Positions 54,813 to 64,000 of a stretch of 64,000 bases of DNA are shown one piece after another. A program made the position numbers and the translations under genes. The notes under the pieces were generated by a model. The model had not been told where the DNA came from. It did not search any database and saw only the letters and a program-made list of their open reading frames with translations. The stretch comes from Microtetraspora sp. NBRC 16547 (GTDB lineage Bacteria > Actinomycetota > Actinomycetes > Streptosporangiales > Streptosporangiaceae): NCBI RefSeq assembly GCF_030268965.1, contig NZ_BSSE01000015.1, positions 62,001-126,000 on the forward strand. The letters are read 5' to 3'. Within the stretch, counting starts at the first letter, position 1, and every line of letters starts with the position of its first letter.

Positions 54813-55900
54813 AGCGTTTCGCACCGGTCACCGCTTCCCTGGCCGTCCCGCTGGTGGCCGCGCAGCTCGTGGCGGGCGCCGCCGCGGCTTCCACTGCCGC
54901 TTCCACCGCGCCTTCCACTGTGGCTTCCACCGCGCCTTCCACCGTGGCTTCCACTGCCGTTTCCGCCGTGGCTTCCACTGTGACCCCGCGCCCGGTGCGG
55001 GTGCCGTCCGGCGTGACGGCGGGCTACGTCGTCTTCGACCGGCAGGCGGGCAGGGTGATCGCGAATCACCAGGTCCACCGCCGGTTCAGGTCCGCCTCGA
55101 TCGTCAAGATCCTGATCGCGATCGACTATCTCGAACGACAGAAGGACCCGATCCCGGCCCGCGACGCCGCGCTGCTCGCGCCCATGCTGCGCGGCAGCGA
55201 CGACGACGCGGCGACCGCGCTGTGGCGGCGCGGCGGTCAGGGGCGGATCGTCCAGCGGATGGCCCGGAAGATCGGCCTGACCGACACCGCGCCGCCGCCC
55301 GCGGCCAAACCGGGCTTCTGGGGCTACACGGCCATCAGCGCCATCGACATCGCGCGCGTCTACCGGTACCTCCTGGACAAGGCCGAGCCCCGCGTACGCG
55401 ACGTGGTCATGGGCCACCTCCGCCAGGCGCAGCAGTGCGCGACGGACGGGTTCGACCAGTACTTCGGCATCCCGCGCGGCGTTCCGCGTCCCTGGGCGGT
55501 CAAGCAGGGCTGGTCGGGATACGGCTCCGTGCCCCCGGTGAAGTGCGTCCGCGAGGCGGCCACCTCATCCGCGCTCGCCCCGGCGGACCTCGCCTCCACC
55601 GCAACCGGGCCCCGCTCCACGAACCGCTCCACGAACCGCGCCGTGGCCGACGGCTCCGCGGGCCGTTCGACCGCGGTGGCGGCCACCGCCGCCGGCCTCG
55701 CCGCAAAGGAGACCGCCACGGCGAGTCTCAAGCGAGGCAATCCGGTGGACTTCAACCGTCCGGTGCTGCACACGACCGGCGTGATCGGCGACCGGTTCAT
55801 CATGGTGGTGCTGACCACCCAACCGGCGGGCGCGTCCTTCGGCTCGTCGGCGACCCGGCTGACCGCCCTGGCCAGGGACCTCTACCGCAGCGTCAGTTGA
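54809..55900 (+). CDS. Secreted serine hydrolase (class A beta-lactamase-like)
   Basis: Secreted protein of 363 residues. After a signal peptide (ASLAVPLVAAQLVAGAAAA) comes a low-complexity Ala/Ser/Thr tract of about 30 residues (STAPSTVASTAPSTVAST). The main domain looks like a penicilloyl-type serine hydrolase: RSASIVKILIAIDYL has the SxxK nucleophile motif, RGSDDDAATAL the second motif (SDN-like but SDD), and AVKQGWSGYG the KxG motif. Another Ala/Thr/Arg-rich insertion (about 255-305) precedes the last strand. It could modify cell wall or be a vestigial lactamase. ATGA overlap with speB. Confidence 0.75.
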   Translation: MKRFAPVTASLAVPLVAAQLVAGAAAASTAASTAPSTVASTAPSTVASTAVSAVASTVTPRPVRVPSGVTAGYVVFDRQAGRVIANHQVHRRFRSASIVKILIAIDYLERQKDPIPARDAALLAPMLRGSDDDAATALWRRGGQGRIVQRMARKIGLTDTAPPPAAKPGFWGYTAISAIDIARVYRYLLDKAEPRVRDVVMGHLRQAQQCATDGFDQYFGIPRGVPRPWAVKQGWSGYGSVPPVKCVREAATSSALAPADLASTATGPRSTNRSTNRAVADGSAGRSTAVAATAAGLAAKETATASLKRGNPVDFNRPVLHTTGVIGDRFIMVVLTTQPAGASFGSSATRLTALARDLYRSVS

Positions 55901-56038
55901 GAACGGCGCGCGCGTCGTCCGCCGATCCGGCGCGAACCCCGTCGCCGGGACCGGAACACCTCCGGTCCCGGCTTCCGGCCGCCTGCCGCTTCCTGGGACG
56001 CCGTGCCGTACGGGCCGGGGATGGGGCACCCTTGAGCG

Positions 56039-57100
56039 GTGGGAAACGACGGGGTGACGGGGAGCAGGCTGGCCGGGCGGGTGGCCCACGCGGCGAATGA
56101 GGCGCTGACCCTGCGGGGGCACGTGACGGCGGTCGACGTGATCACGGGCTTGCGCTGGTCCTACCTCAGGAACATCGACACCTGGCGGCAGGGCCGCACC
56201 GACAGCCTGGAGCGGGTGACGGCGGTGGACGCGGCGAAGATGGCCGACGCCGTGGCGATCCTCCGCGAGTGGGCGCTGGCACGCGGGCTGGTCCCGGGTG
56301 AGTCCGCGTACGTGTCGGGTGGCCGGGACCGGCGGCCGCTGCGGTTCACGATCGACGGCGACGAGGAGCTGGAGCGCGTGTTCCGGGTCCACTGGTTCTC
56401 GCCGGAGCTGAGCGAGGCCAGACGCAGGCAGCTCGCCGAACGGCAGACCCGGCCGCCGGACCTGACCGTCGTCGTTCCGCTCGAACCGTGGTCCTGCGCG
56501 GGCTGCGGCGGAACGGGGCCGCACCACATCATGGAGGACGACCGGCCGCACTGCCTCACCTGCGCGGACATGGACCACCTCGTCCTCCTGCCCGCCGGGA
56601 ACGCGGCGCTGAGCCGCCGGGCCAAGAAGGAGAGCGTCCTTTCGGCGGTGGTCGTCCAGTACAACCGCCGCCGGAAGCGGTTCGAACGGCAGGGCATCCT
56701 CGTCGAGGACGAGGCGCTCGCCCGCGCCGAGGAGCAGTGCCTGGCCGACGAGGAGGTACGGCTCCGCCGCCGCGAGAGGGACCGGCTGCGGCGCGAGGCG
56801 GGGGACGTCGAGTTCCAGGCGGCGCTGGCCGAGGAGATCCGGCGGCTGTTCCCCGGCTGCCCGCCGGAACGCGCCGACGCGATCGCCCTGCACGCGGGGC
56901 TGCGCGGCAGCGGGCGGGTGGGCCGGACGGCGGCCGCCCGCGTGTTCGACGAGCGGGCCGTCACCCTGGCCGTCATCGCGTCCGTACGCCATCTGGACAC
57001 GGATTACGACCGCCTGCTGATGGCCGGAGTCCCCCGGAAGGAAGCGCGGGACCGGATCCGCGACCGCATCGACCAGGTGCTCAGCCGCTGGCGGGACTGA
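56039..57100 (+). CDS. DUF2293 protein with zinc-ribbon-like centre
   Basis: Protein of 353 residues. The C-terminal part is the DUF2293 domain (IRRLFPGCPPERADAIALHA, RVGRTAAARVFDERAVTLAV). The centre carries two Cys pairs, CAGC and CLTC, about 20 residues apart, that should bind zinc, followed by a charged helix. The domain has no known activity. The GTG start lacks a clear ribosome site; a GTG five codons on is an alternative. Single gene, convergent with the large ATPase gene. Confidence 0.82.
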   Translation: MGNDGVTGSRLAGRVAHAANEALTLRGHVTAVDVITGLRWSYLRNIDTWRQGRTDSLERVTAVDAAKMADAVAILREWALARGLVPGESAYVSGGRDRRPLRFTIDGDEELERVFRVHWFSPELSEARRRQLAERQTRPPDLTVVVPLEPWSCAGCGGTGPHHIMEDDRPHCLTCADMDHLVLLPAGNAALSRRAKKESVLSAVVVQYNRRRKRFERQGILVEDEALARAEEQCLADEEVRLRRRERDRLRREAGDVEFQAALAEEIRRLFPGCPPERADAIALHAGLRGSGRVGRTAAARVFDERAVTLAVIASVRHLDTDYDRLLMAGVPRKEARDRIRDRIDQVLSRWRD

Positions 57101-57113
57101 CAATCAAGCCGTC

Positions 57114-57199
57114 GTCACAATGAACACACAACCCCGTGTTGATCACGCACATATCGCGACAAGAACCCCGTCCTGCGATACCTGTGTGTTCATTGTGAC
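57114..57199. repeat. Perfect 17-bp inverted repeat between convergent genes
   Basis: GTCACAATGAACACACA (57114-57130) and its exact complement (57183-57199) enclose 52 bases that also contain a TATCGC/GCGATA pair. The arms are AT-rich for this genome. The right arm covers the last codons and stop of the ATPase gene. It could be a bidirectional terminator, a protein-binding dyad or the trace of a small element. Confidence 0.85.
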
Positions 57200-60100
57200 C
57201 GGATGGCCTTCTCGACTCCGCCCACGCGGTCGGCGAGCAGACCGATGGCGCCCACCGCCCGGACCACCGGGTTGTCCTCGTCACCGCCCAGAGCCCGCGC
57301 CCGGAGATAGCCGGCCTTCACCTCGGCCCAGCGCCGTTTCTGCTCGGCGGTCATCGTGCCGCGCATCTCGGCCAGCTTGAGCAGGTTCGCCTCGGCCTCG
57401 GAGGTCAGCGTCTGGGCCTCGCCCGCGTAATGGTCGTCGATCAACGCCTCGATCTCGGCGTCGTTCATGACGGGGACGATCCGCTCGGCCAGCTTGTTCA
57501 TGTTCCGGTACGACCCCTGGAGCCGGAAGGGCGGTTCCGCGCGGGAGCTGTCGGCCTGGGCCGCCGAGGCGATGTACGCCTGGTTCGCGGCCAGCACGAC
57601 CTCCTGGACGCGTGACAACCGGCGCAGGACCGCCACGATCTGGTCGAGTTCCACCTTCTGGTACGGGTGGGCGAGCTGGTCGGCCCGCACGTCCGCGTCA
57701 CCGCGCGCCAGCCGTACGAGCAGCTCCACGTCGGCCCGGTCGCGGGTGGACAGCGGAGCGAGCACGGGGTTGGAGGTGAGCGCGTTCTCGATGTAGCTCA
57801 GCGAGAAGAGATCGTCCCTGCCCGACAGCACGTCGCCGAGGTTCCACACGTCGGCCCGGTTGGCCAGCATGTCCGGGACGCGGAAGCGCCGTCCCGACTC
57901 GGTGTACGGGTTGCCCGCCATGCAGACCGCGAAGCGCTTGCCGCGCAGGTCGTACGTCCGGGCCCCGCCGTTCCAGACGCCCTCCATCCGGCGCTGCGCG
58001 TCGCACAGGGAGATGAACTTCTGGAGCAGTTCGGGCGAGGTGTGCTGGATGTCGTCGAGGTACAGCAGCACGTTGTTCCCGCATTCCAGCGCGAACGACA
58101 CCTTCTCGATCTCCTGCCGGGCGGTGGCGTTCGGCGCGTCGGCGGGGTCGAGCGAGGTGACGGCGTGGCCCAGCGCCGGGCCGTCGATCTTGACGAACAC
58201 CAGGCCGAGCCGGCTCGCGACGTATTCCATCAGCGTGGTCTTGCCGTACCCCGGGGGTGAGATGAGCAGTAGCAGGCCCATCTGGTCGGTGCGCCTGCCC
58301 TTCCCCGCCGCACCGATCTGCTTGGCCAGGTTGTCGCCGACCAGCGGCAGGTACACCTCGTCGAGGAGCCGGTTGCGCACGAACGCGCTCATCACCTTCG
58401 GCCGGTACTCGTCCAGCCGCAGCCGGGCCCGTTCGCGGTCGAGCAGTTCGCCGCGCTGCTTCTGGTACGCCCGGTAGGCGGGCACCCGCTCGGTCCGGAA
58501 CCGCCGGGTCCGCGCCAGGACCTCGTCGAGGCGCAGCGTGAGGCTCCGTCCGGCCAGCCGGGGATGCGCGCCGAGCAGCCCTTCGACGGTGACCGTGAGG
58601 GAGGCCGACGGCTCGTGTCGCGGCAGGTCGCACAGCACGACGGCGACGGCCTCGGCGAGATCCCCCGCCCGCACGTCTGCCGCGGTGCGCGTGGCGGTCG
58701 AGAGATCGGGAGACGTCCCGAGGAAGGCGGCCAGCCACGCCATCACCAGCTGGTGCCTGGCGGCCAGGTCGTCGCCGAGCGCCCGCAGCTCGCCGTCGAA
58801 GTCCTCGGCCGAATCGCCGAGGGCCGCACGGAACCGCTCCATCACCAGCCGCGCGAGCGGCCCGGTCGTGAAGCACGGGCCGGATCGCGCATGCGCGGGG
58901 AGCGCGGGCCCCGGATGCGGCTCGGCCAGTTCCTCGAAGAGATAGTCCCCTGCCAGGTCGGCGCCCTCCATGTCGGCGTCCTGGTCGGCGCTCTCCAGGC
59001 GCAGCCCCCGGTCGCGCAGGAACTCCGCCGTCGCCGACCCGAGCTCGGCGCGGAGCTCCTCGATCGCACTGATGTCCCCGTCCGCGCCCGGCGCGCGTGA
59101 GCCGTACCCGAACAGGGAACGGGCCCTGGCCAGGGAGCGGGCCCGCGTGCTCCACGCCGCGCGCTGGGCCTCGCCCGTACCGAACGTCCAGAAGAGCTGG
59201 GCGGCGGCCCGCGCGGCGGGCGGGAAGCGCAGCAGCCCGGCGCCCGCGTATACGGGGAGCAGCGCGCCGAGGATCGCCGCCGCGTCGTGATCGTGGACAC
59301 CGCGCTCGTATCCCTCGTCGTAGCGTGTCTCCGCCACGCGGCGCACGACGTCGAGCAGGCCGCCGTCGGCCAGGGAGGCGTGAAGCACGTCGAGCGTCAG
59401 CCCACCGCCGGAGGACGATTCCGCCAGGTCGAGGATCGACGTGGCCAGATGCTCCGCCCGGTACACCTCGGGCGACTCGGAGACGAGCACCTGATCCCAG
59501 AAGGTCCGGGTCCGGTCGAACGACTCCTCCTCCACCGGTGACCGGTAGTCGGTCCCGGTGATGGCGAACGCCATCCGGCCCTCCATCGGAACCAGCGTGA
59601 GATCGGTGGGCTGGGTGTTGACCGCGAACCGGTGACGACCGAGCCGGATCGTCTCACCGCCGTCGGCGTACAGGTCGAGGCGGTCGCGCAGCGCCCGACC
59701 GGCGTCGAGGCGGGCCGCCTTGACCTGCCCGTCGAGCTCGTCCGCGCGTACCTGGTCGCCGAGCGCCCGCAGCTCCTCCGCGACCGCGCGCAGCTTGGCC
59801 ACCATCGGATCGGAGGCGAAGTAGGTGTTCACCTCGTCGATCGATCCCAGGCTCACCGCCCGCCTGCGCACGCTCTCCAGGATGCGACCGGCCGAGGTGA
59901 CCAGCCGTTCCGCGCGGCGGGCTCGCACGTCCAGCAACGTCTGCCTGCGCGAGGAGAACGCCTCGTAGACGTCGCCGCGCCTGGCCGAAAGCTTCGCCAC
60001 GAAGTCGTCGAAGTCCCCGAAGCGGGACTCCAGGTCCTCCAGCCGGAGCAGCAGCCTCCCCATCTGCTCGTCGCAGCGTTCCGGGGTGTCGGCCAGGGCG

Positions 60101-62322
60101 AGCGCGGCGGTGACGGCCTGCCCGAGGAGGGCGAACTCGGCGGCGAACTCGGCCCTGCCCTCGGCCTCGAGAAGCTCGCGCCGCCGCGCGGCGAGCGTCG
60201 CCCGCGCCCGGTTGATCCCCGCGAGCACCTCGGCGACCCGTTCCAGGATGCCGGTACGGACCGTCGCGTCGGCGATGTCGAGTCCGCCCACGACCTCGGT
60301 GAGGACTTCCAGGCCCTCGGTCTGCCCGGCGAGGTGCTCGGCGACCGGCCCGGCCTCCGCGACGGTTCGGATCGCCCCGGCGTCGGCGACGATCCGGTCC
60401 ACCTCGGCGTGGTAACCGGTGAACGCGTCGGCGCCCTGGAGGAAGACGACCGCCCTACGCGCGGCTTCCCCTATCTCGGCCTCGAACTCGCCGGCCAGGG
60501 CGTCCAGCCGCTGGACGTCGATGTAGCGGACATCCCGCAGCGTCGTGAGGCGGCCCTGCGCACGCCGCAGCTCGGCGAGCTGCCCGACCCATTCGCCCGC
60601 TGATCGCGGCGCCTCACCCCGGACCTGCCGTACGAGGACGGCGATCCGCTCCGCTGCCTCATCCAGCGCCGCCGCGGCCTGCCCGGTGAGCGACTCGACC
60701 CGCTCGAACTCGTCGAGGACCTGCTCGGCGGTCGCCCGTACGGCTCCGACGGCGGAGCGCAGATCCTGCTCGTCCAGCCAGTGATACTGATCGGTGATCC
60801 GCACGCACGCGGCGATGAGCCCCTCGAACACCGGCACGGACGGTGCCATCGCGTCGGCCATCCGGACGACGGACAGGCAGTCGGAGATCCCGCGCACCAG
60901 GTCGGCGTTGCCGATCCGCTCCAGCGGCCCCGTACCCACCGGCCGGGCCGCGGCGAAGACGTCCGACACGTACGGCGTCTGCCAGATCTGCATCAGGTGG
61001 ACCCGGGTCGGCTCCTCGCGTACCGTCCGGCCCTGCTCGCCCGCGACCGGCGCGGGCGTCCGGAAGTACACGAGCGTGCCGTCCTCGAAGAGCGAGTACC
61101 CGTGACACGTGATCGGGTTGCTCACCTCCTTGCGGATCACGTTGTACGGCAGGAGTAGCCACCGGCCCTCAGCCCGCGCGTGGAAGACGTACAGCACGTC
61201 CTCTCCGTTGGGAGAGCGGATGACGCGCTCGAACTCCAGGTCGGCGACGTCGAGGTCGAAGGTCTTCACGACACCGGTGGTGAGGTGGTACCCGCCGGGG
61301 AAGATGATCCCCTGGTCCTCGGGAAGTCGCTGGCAGGCCTGCCCGATGCCGTCGAGGCGTTCCACCTTCCTCGTCCTGGTGTTGAACACCAGGTGCCGCC
61401 ATTCCTTCTCGTTGTACGGACGTACGCGCAGCAGGATCAGCGGCCCGATCCTGGCGTAGTGGATGTCCGCGTCGGCGAGGCTCTGCAGCGGCTCCGCGAC
61501 GGGTTCCCGATAGATGCCCTCACCGGTCTCGGTGTTGTTCTCGATCTTGATGGTGAGGTCGCCGCCGACCGTCTCGACGAACACCTCGTCGGCGATCGAG
61601 ATGTGCGGATGGCGACCGAGGACGTGATCGTCCCGAGTGGTCTCGATCCATTCGAAGTCATACGACGGCGGGAACACGTGGTCGCGCTCGCCCCGGTTGT
61701 CCAGATAGCTGACGGTGCCGTCGGTTCCGACGCTCCATCTCAGGACCCGGATGTCCTGCGGCCCGGTCTGGAAGACGGCCAGCAGCCGCCCCTCCAGCCG
61801 CCGGAGCTGCAGCAGCCTCGTCTCGCTGTAGTAGCGGTACAGCTCGCCGAAGTCCCGCTCGAACGCCGGGTCGTCGAACAGCCCCGGGACCTCGTCGAAC
61901 CGGAAGACGTCCCCGTCGCGGGTGAACCTGTGGAACGAGAACACGTCGCGGACGGTCGTCCCGGACTTCAGCCCGATGAACACGTTGTAGCCGAACAACA
62001 TGACCTCGCCCAGCGACACGATGTCACGCGGCACGCAGTTGTTCTCGGTGCGGACGCGGGCCGTGCCCAGCAGGCGGAAGTCCGCGCCGCCGAAGACCTT
62101 CAGGCGCCGCGCGTTCAGCTCCTCGGCCCCGCGGAGCAGCTCCTTGGCCTGCTCGGAGAGCCTGGCCCGCAGCACCTCGTACGTGCTCGAGTCCAGCTCA
62201 GGCGGCGCCTCCCCGCCCTCGGCGGCCGGGCCGGCCGCGGGCCCGGCCACGGATGCCACACGCCCGGCCGCCACGTCGGTCGCGGGTCCGGTCACGGATT
62301 CAGTCACAACGGGGTCGGTCAC
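57190..62322 (-). CDS. Giant AAA ATPase (DNA-repair-ATPase-like, DUF3686)
   Basis: Protein of 1710 residues. The N-terminal part matches the DUF3686 region of ATPases annotated as DNA-repair-related (GADFRLLGTARVRTENNCVP, SLGEVMLFGYNVFIGLKS, FHRFTRDG). A long helical middle (about 480-900) follows, then an AAA module (Walker A PPGYGKTTLMEYVASRLGL near 1350, Walker B NVLLYLDDIQHTSPE near 1415) and a C-terminal helical region. It probably remodels a protein or membrane target with ATP. The flotillin-like gene lies 58 bases upstream on the same strand, a pairing repeated in other bacteria to my knowledge. The claimed link to DNA repair is only an annotation label. Confidence 0.85.
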   Translation of the reverse strand: MTDPVVTESVTGPATDVAAGRVASVAGPAAGPAAEGGEAPPELDSSTYEVLRARLSEQAKELLRGAEELNARRLKVFGGADFRLLGTARVRTENNCVPRDIVSLGEVMLFGYNVFIGLKSGTTVRDVFSFHRFTRDGDVFRFDEVPGLFDDPAFERDFGELYRYYSETRLLQLRRLEGRLLAVFQTGPQDIRVLRWSVGTDGTVSYLDNRGERDHVFPPSYDFEWIETTRDDHVLGRHPHISIADEVFVETVGGDLTIKIENNTETGEGIYREPVAEPLQSLADADIHYARIGPLILLRVRPYNEKEWRHLVFNTRTRKVERLDGIGQACQRLPEDQGIIFPGGYHLTTGVVKTFDLDVADLEFERVIRSPNGEDVLYVFHARAEGRWLLLPYNVIRKEVSNPITCHGYSLFEDGTLVYFRTPAPVAGEQGRTVREEPTRVHLMQIWQTPYVSDVFAAARPVGTGPLERIGNADLVRGISDCLSVVRMADAMAPSVPVFEGLIAACVRITDQYHWLDEQDLRSAVGAVRATAEQVLDEFERVESLTGQAAAALDEAAERIAVLVRQVRGEAPRSAGEWVGQLAELRRAQGRLTTLRDVRYIDVQRLDALAGEFEAEIGEAARRAVVFLQGADAFTGYHAEVDRIVADAGAIRTVAEAGPVAEHLAGQTEGLEVLTEVVGGLDIADATVRTGILERVAEVLAGINRARATLAARRRELLEAEGRAEFAAEFALLGQAVTAALALADTPERCDEQMGRLLLRLEDLESRFGDFDDFVAKLSARRGDVYEAFSSRRQTLLDVRARRAERLVTSAGRILESVRRRAVSLGSIDEVNTYFASDPMVAKLRAVAEELRALGDQVRADELDGQVKAARLDAGRALRDRLDLYADGGETIRLGRHRFAVNTQPTDLTLVPMEGRMAFAITGTDYRSPVEEESFDRTRTFWDQVLVSESPEVYRAEHLATSILDLAESSSGGGLTLDVLHASLADGGLLDVVRRVAETRYDEGYERGVHDHDAAAILGALLPVYAGAGLLRFPPAARAAAQLFWTFGTGEAQRAAWSTRARSLARARSLFGYGSRAPGADGDISAIEELRAELGSATAEFLRDRGLRLESADQDADMEGADLAGDYLFEELAEPHPGPALPAHARSGPCFTTGPLARLVMERFRAALGDSAEDFDGELRALGDDLAARHQLVMAWLAAFLGTSPDLSTATRTAADVRAGDLAEAVAVVLCDLPRHEPSASLTVTVEGLLGAHPRLAGRSLTLRLDEVLARTRRFRTERVPAYRAYQKQRGELLDRERARLRLDEYRPKVMSAFVRNRLLDEVYLPLVGDNLAKQIGAAGKGRRTDQMGLLLLISPPGYGKTTLMEYVASRLGLVFVKIDGPALGHAVTSLDPADAPNATARQEIEKVSFALECGNNVLLYLDDIQHTSPELLQKFISLCDAQRRMEGVWNGGARTYDLRGKRFAVCMAGNPYTESGRRFRVPDMLANRADVWNLGDVLSGRDDLFSLSYIENALTSNPVLAPLSTRDRADVELLVRLARGDADVRADQLAHPYQKVELDQIVAVLRRLSRVQEVVLAANQAYIASAAQADSSRAEPPFRLQGSYRNMNKLAERIVPVMNDAEIEALIDDHYAGEAQTLTSEAEANLLKLAEMRGTMTAEQKRRWAEVKAGYLRARALGGDEDNPVVRAVGAIGLLADRVGGVEKAIRSQ

Positions 62323-62380
62323 AGGGTTCCTCGGTGCCTCGTCTCAGCGTTCCGTCCCACCGCGCCTCACGCGCCTCGCG

Positions 62381-64000
62381 TCAGTGTTCGACCGAGTTGA
62401 GCGCCGCCACGGGGTGCTCCGCGACGCCGAGACTCTGGGCCGTGCTCAGCAGGTCCTGGAACTTTCCGGTGTCCGGACCACCCGCCTTGATCAGCTTGAG
62501 CAGCAGCGCCGACAAGGTGAGATTCCGTACGTCGGCGGTGTCCAGCGAGCCGACGAAGCGGGCCAGGTCCGCGGGCAGGCTCGCCGTACCGTCCAGGTAC
62601 GGCCCGGCCAAGGCCCGCGTCACGGCCGAGTTCTCGACGAAGCCGTCGATGCTCCTGCCCATGGTGATCGAGCTCATCAGCCGGTCGAAGAAGACGGTGT
62701 CGCCGCCCACGATGTCGATGTCGGCATTCTCCAGCCCGGCCGCCAGCACGGTCGCCTGGGCGTCCGCGATCTCCCGCTGGACGTCGATGTTCTTGAGCCG
62801 GATCTCCTTCTCCGCCTCCAGCCGGAGCCGGTACTCCTCGTGACCCCGGCTCGCCTCGTCCAGGGCCGCCATGGCCGCGGCCTTCTCCTTGAGACCCTCC
62901 GCCTCCGCCTTCAACTTCTCACCCACAGCGGCGGCAGCGGCGAGGGCCTTCGCCTGCTCGCCCTCGGCCTCCGCCTTGAGCCTCTCGCCCACGGCGAGCG
63001 CGGCGGCCAGCCCCTTCTCCCGCTCCACGACGGCCTCCGCGCGGCCGACCTTCTCGATGGCCTCGGCGTCCCGCTCGCGTACCTGGACCTCCGCGAGGCC
63101 GGCGGCGGCGGCCTCGGCCTTCAGTCCCTCGGCGAGACGGATCTTGGCCTGGCTGTCGAGCTCGGCCGCCTGCTGGCGCGCCTCGGCGAGGACGAGCTCC
63201 TCTCGCGCCTTGAACGCGGCGGCCTGCTCCGCTGCCTCGGCCGCCTTGATGTCCTTGACCAGGTTCTCCTGTGCCTCGGCCTCGGCCTGGATGACCAGCG
63301 CCTGGCGGGTCCGCTCGGCCTCCTCCACGATGCGCAGGCGCTTGATGCTCTCCTCCTGCTCGGCGACCGTCTTCTCCACGGCGATCCGCTCCCGCGTCAC
63401 CTCGGCGATCGACCGCTTCTCAACCTCGAGTTCCTTGTCCTTGGCGATGCGTGACAGCTCGGTCTCCCGCTCACGCGAGATGACCTCCAGCAGCCGGTCC
63501 TTCTCGATCCGCTCGTTCTCGATGGCGATGACGCGCTCGCGGTTCTTCGTCGCCACCGCGATCTCCCGCTCCCGGTTCTGGCGCTGGATGCCAAGCTGCT
63601 CCTCGGTGCGGATGTTGGCCGTCTCGAACTTGAGCCGCTCTTCCGCCTGCACTCGGGCGGTCTCGGCCTCCTCGCGTGCCCGTACGGTGTCGATCTCGCG
63701 CCGCTGCTTGGCCTCGGCGTCGGCCTGCCGCCGCTCGAGTTCGAGGATGGCCTCCCGCGCGTCGACGTTCTGACGGGTGATCTCCTTCTCCTCGTTACGC
63801 TGGTATTCGTTGGTGCGGACATGCTCGATCGCCGTCAGCTCGGTGATCTTACGGATGCCCTGGGCGTCGAGGATGTTCGCGGGATCGAGCTGCGCCAGCG
63901 GCGTCTGCTCCAGGAAGTCGATCGCGGCGTCCTCCAGGCTGTAGCCATTGAGGTCGGTGCCGATCACCCGGATGATCTGGTCGCGGAACTCGTCGCGCTT
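62381..64000 (-). CDS. Flotillin-like protein (5' end outside window)
   Basis: The visible 540 codons include the tail of an SPFH/band-7 domain (KRDEFRDQIIRVIGTDLNGY at the very edge, then SLEDAAIDFLEQTPLAQLDP), a very long coiled coil rich in Glu, Ala, Arg and Lys (roughly residues 70-430 of the visible part), and a short C-terminal domain (ENADIDIVGGDTVFFDRLMS). This is the YqiK/flotillin layout: a membrane-edge scaffold that gathers proteins in patches. The start lies beyond 64000, since an SPFH domain and a membrane hairpin are still missing. It would be translated before the AAA ATPase and likely anchors it. Confidence 0.9.
   Translation of the reverse strand, partial: KRDEFRDQIIRVIGTDLNGYSLEDAAIDFLEQTPLAQLDPANILDAQGIRKITELTAIEHVRTNEYQRNEEKEITRQNVDAREAILELERRQADAEAKQRREIDTVRAREEAETARVQAEERLKFETANIRTEEQLGIQRQNREREIAVATKNRERVIAIENERIEKDRLLEVISRERETELSRIAKDKELEVEKRSIAEVTRERIAVEKTVAEQEESIKRLRIVEEAERTRQALVIQAEAEAQENLVKDIKAAEAAEQAAAFKAREELVLAEARQQAAELDSQAKIRLAEGLKAEAAAAGLAEVQVRERDAEAIEKVGRAEAVVEREKGLAAALAVGERLKAEAEGEQAKALAAAAAVGEKLKAEAEGLKEKAAAMAALDEASRGHEEYRLRLEAEKEIRLKNIDVQREIADAQATVLAAGLENADIDIVGGDTVFFDRLMSSITMGRSIDGFVENSAVTRALAGPYLDGTASLPADLARFVGSLDTADVRNLTLSALLLKLIKAGGPDTGKFQDLLSTAQSLGVAEHPVAALNSVEH

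Overview
The window is high-GC DNA with strong G/C bias at third codon positions, GTG/TTG starts and leaderless-looking promoters. It carries sugar ABC transporters without their own ATPase genes, glgX-treY-treZ trehalose genes, LAL-type LuxR regulators and many secreted enzymes with carbohydrate-binding modules. This points to a filamentous actinobacterium, most likely of the Streptosporangiaceae type; the family assignment is an inference. No rRNA, tRNA or CRISPR array was seen.

Layout. (1) 1-4863: sugar ABC operon with two consecutive solute-binding proteins and two permeases, one of them carrying an inserted extracellular domain, closed by a strong hairpin. (2) 4927-6187: uracil-DNA glycosylase and a small protein with a His-rich tail. 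(3) 6428-12546, minus strand: a probable ribosomally made peptide (RiPP) cluster. It holds an MFS transporter, a 44-residue precursor that ends in Asn (a gene too short for routine calling, with its own promoter and ribosome site), an E1/ThiF-like adenylating enzyme with an N-terminal peptide-binding-like domain, a PqqD-like/M50-type membrane metalloprotease and two unknown proteins. It resembles microcin C/pantocin logic and is the best candidate for an undescribed system. (4) 12808-20032: YhhN membrane protein and the glgX-treY-treZ operon making trehalose from glycogen or maltodextrin. (5) 20107-23307: cold-shock-domain proteins, a PNPOx-like protein and a DUF305 lipoprotein. (6) 23814-29342: secreted polysaccharide enzymes (GH8, GH18, and a sugar dehydrogenase with two CBMs and two FN3 domains) behind a palindromic operator. 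(7) 29684-35925: a shrunken MerR gene with an aldo/keto reductase, then an alpha-glucoside uptake operon (binding protein, two permeases, GH13 glucosidase).

(8) 36248-40484: a decayed Tn3-family element with roughly 39-bp inverted ends, a transposase fragment broken by an in-frame TAG, and two regulator genes (LAL and MarR) as cargo. It lies between the alpha-glucoside operon and a LacI gene. (9) 40506-46207: two near-identical LacI regulators bracketing an alpha/beta hydrolase and a second LAL regulator. (10) 46323-47931: small lipoprotein, winged-helix protein, small acidic and basic proteins. (11) 48085-57100: tricorn-type protease, two bacterial-PH membrane proteins, an agmatinase-like ureohydrolase and a serine hydrolase in an overlapping operon, then a DUF2293 protein. 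(12) 57114-64000: a perfect 17-bp inverted repeat between convergent genes, then a very large AAA ATPase paired with a flotillin-like protein that runs off the window.

Themes: uptake and turnover of alpha-glucans, glycogen and trehalose; secreted attack on chitin/glucan polymers; dense LacI/LuxR/MarR/MerR control; and one compact peptide natural-product locus.
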